Assembly: GCA_029964075.1 (NCBI GenBank)
Contig: CM057146.1
Coordinates: 6,219,501-6,283,500 of the forward strand
Direction: 5' to 3'
DNA from: Patiria pectinifera
Taxonomy: Eukaryota; Echinodermata; Asteroidea; Valvatida; Asterinidae
Length of the DNA: 64,000 nt
Shown: positions 23,501 to 35,500 of the stretch, one piece after another
Layout: each line of letters starts with the position of its first letter
Numbering within the stretch: the stretch's first letter is position 1
Notes under the pieces: model-generated
What the model was told of the DNA's origin: nothing
The model's input: the letters and a program-made list of their open reading frames with translations, nothing else
Database searches by the model: none
Position numbers and translations under genes: made by a program

Positions 23501-26500
23501 CTATTGGTTTCTCACTGCACATCTCTGCACTGCTAGATAACTTTGACTGTTTATCGTCCAAACTTTGTACTCTTACCTTTTTTTGCAGCTAAGCTAAGCT
23601 AATTCTTTAGATGACTAGTCAGTGTGGTTGGTTCAATTTCAAGTAGACTGTAATGCAGTAGACTGAAGAATTCAGCCCCTGCCCACGACGGTGTTACCAA
23701 TCACAACCTTGAGTAGTGTCCAACATGCGCGCATGCTCACATGATGCGCGCATGCCCACATGATGCGCGCATGCCCACATGATGCGCGCATGCTCACATG
23801 ATGCGTGTGGCTTGAATACACAGTGTGGCACTGAAGAGACATAGTATCGTTGCCCTAAGTGTGCAGTGGGCAGTGTGCAGTAGGTGGGGCTTACTGAATC
23901 AGTCTTTTAATGCTTCCTTAAGTATTTTTTGTATATTTTAAAGCTCTAAGCAATGTATAGAACAGGTAGTTAAGTTAAGAATCAATGTATGTACTTGATT
24001 TAAATCACATTTTCTTGTCTTAGTTAACCCGTGTAATTATTGCAACTTGTGGTTCATGGGATTATCTGTCACTTTCTCATATTTTCGCCTGAATAGGTAA
24101 CTCTTCTCACTCACAAGCACTCCACGGGCAAATTCTTACTCTTGGGTCATCTTACTCTCTGTACTGCATGCCTAATCTCCGTGTAAAAGTTTTGGTGAAA
24201 ACTTTTTCACTTTTTTCTGTTTCATCCTGTAACAGTTTTCTTACTTCCATGACACATTAATGTACCATTGATCATTGTGCATGCTTTTTAAAAACTTTGT
24301 AGAACGTAATGTGCGATAAAGTTGAATGTGTTGTGCTTAACCCAAAGTCATCTCTTTGTTGGATTCCCGTACGTTTAGGTTTTTTTCTTGTTGTGTACAT
24401 TTTTTTGTCTACACCCAGTTACTGCCGTCCACCATTCAAGTGCAAGCCCTGATGCCGATGGGGAGGGCCCCCTCTTCGCACCCCGCCCTTAAACCCAAAC
24501 TATCCAGCACAGCCACCCAGACACCCCCACCTAGGCCCCGTGTGCCTCCTGTCAGATCTCTGTCGCCTCGTGCTCGGCCCCTGTCACCGCCACCCAAGCA
24601 TTTATATCCAAAGGCTACATATAGACCCCATTCCCCTCCCACCAGGCCTTTGTCACCTGCAACCAGACCCTTGTCCCCGTCAACTAGACCCCTGTCACCC
24701 CCCAGCAGGCCTCTTTCTCCCACTGCTAGACCACTCTCGCCACCCACTCGCTCATTGTCACCCCCAACACGGCCTCTGTCACCCCCTCCTAGGCTCGTAT
24801 CCCCAGTAGACAAACCCCCATCTCTTCCTCTAAGATCCCTATCTCCACAATCCAGACCTCTGTCACCTCTTCACTCTGTCTCTCCACTCCACCGACCTGG
24901 GTCAATACTGCGACCAATATCCCCACCTCCTCCTCAAACCAGTCATGGGAAGTTGGAAATAATCCTGCCCAGGGCAGTAAAAAAATGTCTCAAAATCATC
25001 GACCACAGAGGTGCAAAGAAAGCAAAACATGCTCAGGGAAAACACAAAGGAGTCTCTAATGAGAGCAGTGATATAGAAAAGGCCTCCAAAGCACCTAGTG
25101 ATTGTTGTGAACAGGTACTCAAACAGCACAGAATCAACAGGAACAACAACAGCCCAACAAGCCCAGACAAGATGCGTAGCAGACATCCATCCGATCCCAG
25201 CAGCATTAAGAAGAAGCAGCACTCAAGATTGAAATTCAGTCCCAGTGACGCCCTATTCACAGTCAGCTCAAAGGCAATGTCAATGACACCAAGACTGTTT
25301 CACAGAGAAGGGGACAAACCCAAATGCCTTCCCCTGACCCCAGAAGAAGCACGACCTCCACCACAACGACCCTCAGCACCCCCACCAAGGGCTCCCCCAC
25401 CTCCCCTTATTCCTGATTCGTGTGATTCAGCATCTGACTCGGCCTCGGCACATGACAGCAGTAGCCAGCTTAGCCAAGACGATTATGACTTACGCACCTC
25501 AGTACTACCTGATCTACCAATTCCCACCTGGTCACCCAGAAGGGCCCCTCCTATTCCTCTTCAGAGGCTTGAAGCTGTCAATGGCCAGTGCTTTGACCCT
25601 CCGCACAAACCTGACAAGCCTCCCTTGAGCCCCCTTCTGGTATTTTCTACCAATCTGTCTGTCAAAACGTCAAGGATCAGCCCTTGTTCCTCCCCCTCAC
25701 CTCCTCGGTCTCCCGTTCGGTTTCCCTATAATGCCTCTCCAAGACTTCCAGGACGAAGGCATATCCATCCTCCTCCTGGAGACTCTCCTCCCGAGTTGCC
25801 AAGAAGACATAATCATCACCCTTTACCCAATCCTCCCTTGACTGATTACCAGGAGAGACCAGTTCACCCAAGCTCATCCGTTTCTGAACTATCCAATGGA
25901 ACGAATGGACTCATGCCATCATTGCCACTGTGTAGAAGGATGCTGCCACCAATACCATCCGATGAGCCATACCACTGTAGAGAAACTTCAGCAGACTTTG
26001 CCTTGTCCCTGTATGAGCAAAGAACCAATCAAAACCCGTTACCAGGTATGAATGGCATAAGGGACCAATCACCAAAGCGACAAATCGATTCAGCATTCAG
26101 AAACAAATCAAGACACGTCAGGTTCACACCTGGTCAAGGAGACGTGAATCATGCTGACTGCCTGAGAGCCTCTCCTAAACCTGGCTTTGCTTCCATGCAC
26201 AAATCTTCCTCACCATTTCTGGCTACAAAGCCCCTGCCACCAATCCCACCTTCTGATGTCTCCCATCGTCCAAATCGAAAAAATATCCATCATTCTACCA
26301 AACCTCTCCCACCGATCCCTTCTTCCACTCAGAGTCATAACACTGGGCATCCTGTCCGTGACTCATCATCCCCAACGCCTCACCTTAATAAGGTTAAGCC
26401 ATTACCTGCCATCCCACAGAGTGACTCAAGCATGGCAAAGGCATCCTCATCAAAATCCAGAATGGCCTCAGACTGTGCCCCATTGAAGTCTCAAGAAACC

Positions 26501-29500
26501 TCGCACCAGCGGCACAAACCATTACCTGACATACCTCACTGTGTATCACTCAGGTCAAAGAACTTAAACGAGGACTCCGATGTAAAACCTGTGGCATCTG
26601 TACCGAGACTTCCTCCTAAAACCCAATTGTTTGCATCAAAGTCACAACAGGTGACTTCCGGATTTCACAAGAAGGACAACATCCGGCATCCATTGGATGA
26701 ATTGGACAGCTGTCCTGTTGAATCCAAATACACCCTGGATAATCATGACCCTCAACGAGGGCCCAGGCTCAGAAAACATTCCAGAAACAGCTCAAGGTTT
26801 GTCCGACCACCTTCTGGGGATTCAGAGCTTTTGCGGAAGATGGAGAAACGGAAAGCAGCTATCGAATTGTCCATCTCAAAGGCATCCATGGAGAAGAAGA
26901 ACCGCCTTAAATTGAAAGCACTAAGTGAAAACAGTCAGACTTGTTCTCAGATGGAAAGTAAAATTGATCTAAGCAGAAAACAAAGGCAGAAAGATGATCC
27001 AGAACTGCCCCCTAAAAGGCACATTCAAAATACTGCATATTTTCAGTACCCAGACACAAATTGTGGCTCCCAGAAGCCTTTCAAACCAGTGGTTGATGAA
27101 AATGATCATTTCTTGCCTATACAGCATTCTCCTGATTCAGACGCCATGAAGGACACAGATTCAGAACCAGATACCTCCTTATGTTTGGACTCTTCAATCC
27201 CTCGGGCTCCACCTCCTCCCCCTCCACCAGAGCCTCCACCTCTTCCACCTAGAGAGACCACCCGACCTCCGACACTTCCTCCAAGGAAATCCCAAGAAGT
27301 TTTTGCCAAAAATAGAATGCAAAGTACAGACACAGATTCTATTCAGACCAGTCGCACCACAAGTGGTAGCAGGATTCGGACAAAAACCCCTCCATCACCG
27401 CTACCGAGACCTGACATTATTTCCCAGAGAAAGAGAAGTGACCAGAGAATCACGTCACCATTGCTCAGAAACTTTTCCTCTGGCATTCACTGTCAAAGAT
27501 TCGGCTCTACCGATTCAAGTCCATGTCAAAGTCCTTCCCGAGTGGAGCCTTCATCAGGTCAATCTGAACTGATGGCATTGTTGGAGAAGAAGAGGGCAGA
27601 GATTGAATCTGATGGCTCTCGGCATTCCTCCATCTCCTCCATTCACTCCAACAGCAGCAGATCAAGATTTTCTCCACCAGTAAGATCCCCAAACAGTTAC
27701 AAATTTGGTATTAACCAGTCAGCGCCAGCAGGTGAGTCGGAGCTTATGTCCAAGCTAGCAAGGAAAAGAGAAGCTATCGAGAGAGCACCTTCCTCTGATC
27801 CCTGCCCTTCTTTAGCTCGAGAGAATCAAACCTCTGGGCCAAGGCGAACTCCAAGTCATGGGCAGGAGGCTTCTAAAGATCAATCGGAGTTGATGCAAAA
27901 GCTAGCGAGGAAAAGGATACAAGCTGAATCTAAACCTGTACTGACAGCTGACTCTAACTGTGCGCCACAGGGAAGGCACATCCAAAAAGAAAGGTCAACG
28001 AACCCCAGCTATTCACAGGAACCTTCCAGTGAACAATCCGAGTTGATGCAAAAGCTGGCCAGGAAAAAGGTGGAAGCCGAATCAAGTGGATCAGTAAACA
28101 GACATTTAGAAGCAGGAAGTCCAAGGGAAAACTGTTTGCTTTTGGTGAAAAATCCTGAGCATAGGAGAAACCCAAGCAGTTCTCATCAACCCTCCAGTGA
28201 TCAATCTGAACTGATGGCAAAGCTGGAACGGAAAAGAAAACAAGTAGAATCAATTCCCTCACCATCGAGACCTAACAGGAAGGAAAGTGACACTTTCAAG
28301 GATCGCCAGAAAGAGAGGGAGCCATTTCCACCAATCAAAAGTCCAGAGCAGACGAGAAATCCACGCTACACCCAGGAAAATTTGAACGATCAGTCAGAGT
28401 TGATGAAGAAGCTGGAAAGAAAACGTGCAGAAGCAGACACGGGGATTGTGTCATCGAGGCAAGAACACAACAGCTCTCCAACAACAAAGCTGCCGCAACT
28501 TGTACCTCCTAAGGGTTCAAGAAATAAAAAGAACCATCCCCTTTGTCTTTCCCCCACAGAAATGCCGGCAGATATTTTCCCGAGGCAAGGGGCTGTCGCG
28601 TCTACAAAAACCAGTGTTCAAAATGATTCCCTTAATGGACCAAGACATTTCACCAAAGGTAGCCTAAAGGATACATTATTAGGAACCGATGACTTGTCCA
28701 AGTTTGAGGATGGGAAATCAGAAATTGACCAGGACTTCCAGCGGAACAAACCCATTCAAAAAAGTTCAAGTATACCTTTCCCAGAGATGTCCTCATTGTC
28801 TACCCTGCCCTGGAGGCCCTCCAAAAAAGTACAACGTGTGAACTTCTCGCCACAAAACTCCTTCGACAAACAACGGAAGAGAGACTCAGGTAGTGGAGGT
28901 AAGGAGAGTGAAATCCCCAAGGTGCCCTTCAGACCTAAAAATGTTCGCAGGGAGATGTCGAGGGGATCCCAGGAATTCCAGAAACTCAAACGCTGTTCTT
29001 CCGGAAAACAAACTAATTGCAAGCGGATGAGTGAGTCTCTAGATCAGGTACAGACTAATGATGTCTCTTGCCGTGGGAACGCAGAAAATGAAGCTCCTAA
29101 AGTGCCAAGGAGAACCAAAAAAGTAAAGAAGGTGCCATCCAAGGGAGCTCAGGATGTCCAGAAGTACAGGCACTCCCCTTCAGTGCCAGGCTCCAAAATT
29201 GTTAATCCAGGAACCCTGAGAAATAGCAAGCTGATGAACCGATCGCAGGATTCTTGTTCTGGTGAAAGCACTGAATATGATGTCCCCAAGGTACCCAGGA
29301 AAACAAGGAACTTGCGGAAGGCACCCTCCAGGGGATCTTACGATTTCCAGAAACTCAAAGCCTCCCCCTCTGCTCCAGCATCCAAAGTGGCCAGTCCCAG
29401 GACCCTCACCAGCAGCAAGCTGATGAACCGATCCGCCGACAAAATAGTTTACAAGGCTGACCAGAGTAAGCCTGGTCCGGCAGTCCTGAGGTCAAAGGTG

Positions 29501-32500
29501 AGGCGGAAACCAAGCGAGAAGCGTGAGAAGCCCCCGGGTGGTGTCCACCTTAGGAGGAGACCCTCAGTGAAAAAGTTGGCCTCAAAGAGGGTTTCTCTCA
29601 AAGTCAAGCGGAATTCCAAAACCCTGTCACCCTCTCTGCCCCAGGACAGCCACTCCAGGGCCCCCTGTGCACCCAAGACTCTCCCCAAACCGAGCTGCGC
29701 CAAGAGAATCCAGGCAGCGTGGTTGCTGGGCTCGGCAGTTAGTGGTGGCAACAACACTTCCTCCTCACCGCCAAGGGTGCACAAAGGTCCAAATGAAAGC
29801 ACGGTCCGCAAACTTCAGGTGTGGTTGATGCACGTTCAGCAAAATGTTGGCATGGGAATGGTGAATGCTGCACTTGGATTCCTGGATAATAAACTCAAAG
29901 AAGTCACTTCATCAGTGTTGACAAGCTATGTCTCAAAATGGGGCTGGGTGTTAGATTACCTAACTTTTGAAGAATTTTCTGAACACGTCCTCGTGGAGGT
30001 GAAGTTTGAGTTTTAAAATGTGCGTCGATCTGCATGACCTGTGTGTTTCATTGCAAAGGGTTGAGGACAGAAGGAGAGTAGCTTTTACTTTGTGCAAGTG
30101 CATGCGTTTTTGTTTTGTGCATGTAGAAAATTATTTATAACACAGTTGTATGTAAAGAAAAATTTAGATCTGTTTCCAAATGCCATTTTACAAATCAAGT
30201 ATTTGAATTTGTAATTTGGAATTAAAATAACAAAATGCAAGATATTACACAGGAAAAATTCGGTGTAGGTTGCAGGTTCGACAGGCTTGTAGTTTCAGTA
30301 TAAAGGGTCAACATGATGGTGAATGAAAGATTCTCAGATGCCTTTTTTTCACATTAGTTTCACTTCGTTCAGCGAGTTGTGACAGGCATAAAACAGTTTG
30401 TATTTTGCTGCTATGGCATAGTGCCGTGCTAGATAGCACAAACAGACAAAATGTATGGTGACTCGACCAGCGAGTGTACGTCTTCAAAGCTAGTTTGTAC
30501 TATGTTTAGGACCAAATGTTTGTATTTTATTTATTTTTCGTAATAACATTGTATCCATTTTAACAATGCCTAGTAGGCACTGTATGTTGGCTTTATGGCC
30601 AACAAGTAAACTAAAGGGATGTCAATGGATTTTTCTTATAATTGTCAAACTACAAAGGAAAGTTTTGGTTAACATTTTTTATCAAAGTGCAACATAAAAG
30701 CTAGCATTTGATTTTAAAGGTGAAAGTTTTATCAAAATGTCCTTTATATATGCTCAAGGTGTTAGTATGATTATATATACATGCATTCATGGCATTTGAA
30801 TAATAAATTAATGTATGCTTCTTTTTTCATGTTTTTTTTCATTCTTGCATGTTCTTTGGATATCTTGGATTTTTCGTTCTTCATTCTCACTTGAATCTTG
30901 TTTCCTGCACGCACCCTCAGCATTTTGCCCATAATAACAGCATAACACTTTTACACCTTGCACATATTTTTGCATATCTCAAATGTATTCTAACCAACGA
31001 TGTCATCTTTTCTCAAATTCCAGTCCAACATAGTGATAGACCCCACAGCAATGAGGCCAGGGGCATCCCCACCCTCCCGGGAGGTTGAGCCCGAGGGAGT
31101 GTCGTTCGACGAGCCGCCGAAACTCCAGACCCTCAGCAGTCTCAACAAGGTAAGGCATTCACTCTGGACTTACAAGACAACAAAAAGCACATATCTGAAG
31201 TGACCAAAATGATTCTACAGTAAACTCCAGCTAAACCGGCACTCTCGGGACCTGAGAATTTGTGACGACTTACGCGAATGCCGATATATGCTATAAGTCG
31301 TCATTTTGCCGACTTACATGAATGGTCTTTTGCACACATGATTCATTGCACTAATTGGCTTCGATTTACCCTGGATTATCTCCTTAATGCTTGAGTTGAA
31401 TCCAGCAAATTAATCCTCGAATTGTATCATCACGTTTGGGGTATTGATAGTGGAGACCACGATACATAACAGTAACGAATTAAATGCGTGCGTGGTCCGG
31501 TATATACCACCCGGGTCACAGTGGCGGAAGGCAAGGAAAGTACCGCTACGCCAACCTGACTCCCCAATTGACTACGCCAACCTTGTCTGTCTAAACAGTA
31601 TTTGTCTTGTTTCAACGTCTGTTTTCAGATCATTTTTATAGCCATTTTAGATACCAACATTGTTAAAATTTGTCCCTTTCTTCAAAATGTTCCCTTACTG
31701 AGGAAAATCCCCCCAAAATGTCCTCAATCACCTATTCTCATCCATCCTGTTCAACAAAATTTCCAGGGACGTGCCAAGGTTTCCACCAAGCGTCGTGCCC
31801 CCTCGCGCCGTCTCCGCACAGAGGGGGCGACCACGGCAATCCCTGAAGCCCTCGGCAGCAGTCCTGCCGGCTTGCTCAGTACCTCCCCTGAACCGCTACC
31901 CAAGGAGAGGTCACCGCCTTCTGGCCTCCCAGACGTCACTTCCAACCCTCCAGTCTCGTCCAGTAAACCCAAAGGTATGAAATCGGTTTTTGGGATTACT
32001 GTAAGGCAAGCCTTCTTTTTTTTTTTGGTTAACCCAACAATAAGCAATCAAATGAAAGATTTCTCAAAATCTGCATACTTTTAGTACAGGTTTTTAAATT
32101 ATCTTCATTATAAGTTTAACAAATAATAAAAAGGAATAGGGCCTAACATGTCAGTCCTAGCAGGCAAAACTCCAACAGTCCATGAATGAGCACTTCTTTT
32201 TAGACAAGTTCATTGAAACAATGGACCGATCCAGTAAGCACCGCCCCTTGGTGTTCTGACCAATCACAGCCGTGATTTATGTCCGACGTGCGTGCACTAA
32301 AGTCCGACATGCGTTCATGCGCGTATGATGCGCGCGTAAGGAAAATGCAGCGTGGCATTGGAGAGGAGCACGTGTTAATTTGCCCACGTGCGCACTGGGC
32401 GGAGCTTACTGGATCGGTCCATTGTGATGCGATCAAGCTACATGAGTCGTTTGTCGACCTTGGTCAAATTTTTAATTACAGATTTGAAAAGAGCACAATC

Positions 32501-35500
32501 TCGGCATTACTGCTATGAAAACCGCATGCTGGTACCATCTTTAGTTAAAAAATTATGGAAGTTGGAACACCAAGAGATGTGATGAAGTGATGTGATGAAG
32601 TGGCCCTATTTTGGCCTGTATCTCCAAACAAAAATTCCCGATAAACGACTGATTTAGCTTGATCGCATCACAATTAACATTGACAAAATCCGTCGGTGCA
32701 AGATTTGGCAACTTGCAAAATGGTTATATTCGACCCAAATGTACAAAAAGAATTTGAGTCGGAAGTTGCCCATGGTACTTCCTGCCAAGTTCCGCTGCAC
32801 GGATTGAATCCGCCATCTTGAAACCTCAATCAAATTCGTAATTTGGCATCAAGCGTAAGTTGGCAACAGTGGTTCATACGTTCATGTCTCAGTTAACCCA
32901 GTTATCAAGGCTTGAAAATACGTAATATAGGTCAGACATGCGCATGAGACCAAATGTCATACAGGGTGAGTCAGAATGATTTGGCCACAAATTAATGAAA
33001 CTATTAACAATAAGTAGCAGTTATCAAAACAAGTGCAATTGTTATAGATATTTTATATGCTGGTATTTTGGACATATTTGGTGAAAGTTTCATGTATATC
33101 CATTGTACCATTTTGAAGAAAAACGCTAGCAAAGGTTCCATGGTTCAACAAATTTATAGAAATCGCGTACTGATATGACTTAATTGTTTGAAATGCAGTT
33201 ACATCAGTACGCCAGCCTATAACATATCTCAAATGCACTTGTTTTGATAATTGCTACATATTTTTAATATTTTCTTTAATTTGGGTCCAGATCACTCTGA
33301 CTCGCCCTGTACAGGCATGTGGCATAACTCATGTTTTACATGTATGACACGATGCTGAACATCTTAAAACATTACTTCAAACAGCGTAACTTGTCCAGAT
33401 GTTGGCAGATACCTGACTGGGTACAACTATTCTGTGCTTATAAAACATCTTCAATGTCTGGTTTCCACAGAGAAAGACATTCCCTCGTCAGATGTGACTG
33501 ACTTTAGTAGTCCGCTGGACTTCACGCCGAGCGGGATAACGCTTCCTCCGACACCGTTGGATGACGACAAGCCCAAGCCCAAGCCCAAATCCAAGACCTC
33601 GGACATGTTTGGGAATGACGACCTCTTTGGTGATGTTCCCAAGGCAACCGTCTCAGCAAAAGCTGATGACGACGACCTCTTCGCCTCAGTACCCAAAAAA
33701 AGTGAAAAGACCAAATCGCCGCTGGACATTGACGAGGATTTGTTTGGCTCCAAGCCCCAGACGACGGAGAAGAAGGCCCCCTCGGATCCATTCGGGGAGG
33801 ATCTTTTAGGAGAAGGCCCAGGGAGCAAGAAACAAGGGAAGAAGTCGGGAAAGACGAAAGTGCCGGCCCTGGACGATGATGATCTGTTCGGAACCGATAC
33901 AACCAAAAAGAAAGGTGTGAGACACTTTAGACAAGACATAGAGATGGCTATAGTCAGAGTTAGAGTCAAGTCCTGACACGTCCTGACAAGTCCTCACAAG
34001 CCAATCACAGTGGCAAGCTACTCAAAGATGTGTGACCAAGGCATTCCTTTGTCATTGTTCATCTCCCGTTACTTGTGACCACCTGTAATAGACTCTTGAT
34101 TTGACCAGTGATGGACTTATGATTTGACTTGTGGCAGGCTTGGCTTCAGCGCTTTCAAAATGTTATGAGCTGGATCAATGCCGGTACTTGGGAGTTGACT
34201 TTGTTCACACTTTGACAAATTTCTGGCAGGTAAAGCTTCTTCTACCAGATTGAAATTGAACCAAGGCCAAATTGCGTGGAGCTAGTGGTCAGAAAATATT
34301 GCTTAGCAAATGTATGTACTAAAGCACAAATCTAAAGACAACCAGTCAGTAGTAATGCACATCAAATTAAATTTTATTTTGTCTGTTACCCTTTTTCGCT
34401 AACCGAAACTTTACTGTGTTCAGTACAGAGCAGCACAGTGACATTATACAAATAATGAATGCTTGTGAGTGCAATGGTAAGAATAATTTCATGAGGTGAC
34501 AGATGAAATGTTCCATTCCACGAGGCGAAGCCGAGTTGAATGGAACATTCCATCTTTCAACGAATGAAAATATTCTCACCATTGCCTGAATGCAAAACAC
34601 TCATTATTTGTTTTATATAACGTCCAAGTAGATCTTTGTCATTCGATTGGGGGATAAAACTTTAAGAACAAACAAAACTCACAAAATTGTATCATATCCA
34701 CTACTTTTTTTCAGCTTGTTCAAGGGTAACAAAGTTTAAATGTCAAATCATTGACAATAATGAAAATTAACGTTGTAAGTTTGTAAAACAATGCATAAAA
34801 AAATCAAGGCAACTGCATCCACTTCAAAGGCAAGTCTTGTACTGCTATAACGCATACTATTGGTCTAAATAGCTCAAAGATTGTATAGCGCCAGGCTGCT
34901 TCGCATCTAAGCATGCGCACGGCGTGCAATAGATCAAAAGGGATGGGACAAAAATGCATGGTGAATGGAACCAAAAATGCACGGTTATGACGTAGGCCGT
35001 GCAATGGTTCGATTAATGAATGCCGTGTGACCTACAATCCTCCAATCAAATGTGATTCGGCAACATGTGCAGTGACAGTACAATGGTACTTCTAATCACA
35101 GTGCAATAGTACTTCCATTGCACTGTGCCCTGCGCGCCATGCGCGCGCCGTGCGTTGGTACGAGTAATTCAATGACATGTGATCAACGATCCACCAATCA
35201 GATGACGGGGATTTATTCAGGTGTTGTATAAATACAAATAATGAATGCTTATGAGTGCAATGGTAAGAATAATTTCATGAGGTGACAAATGGAATGGTCC
35301 ATTCCATGAGGTGAAGCTAGGTGGCATGGAACATTCCATCTGGCACGAAATGAAATTATTCTTTCCATTGCACGAAGGTGAAACATTCATTATTTGTTTT
35401 ATACAACGCCTGAATAAATCCACGTCATCTGATTGGCAACTCGTAAACCGGTACTATGAATGTACAACATCAGAGCCATCACTGCTGTGTTATACGTGTA

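Noticed and set aside
24436-24813. Antisense glycine-rich frame of about 125 codons
   Set aside because: It is the complement of the 21-base PLSP repeat; the period keeps several frames open. No coding character of its own.
24449-30016. Giant frame as a separate intronless nested gene
   Set aside because: Not fully excluded, but no promoter signs, and the in-phase acceptor, in-phase donor and the KLQ|SN junction favour an exon of WASHC2.
33451-33969. Antisense frame of about 170 codons opposite exon 19
   Set aside because: The sense strand carries the conserved acidic-LF units with good splice sites; the antisense is Ser-rich shadow.
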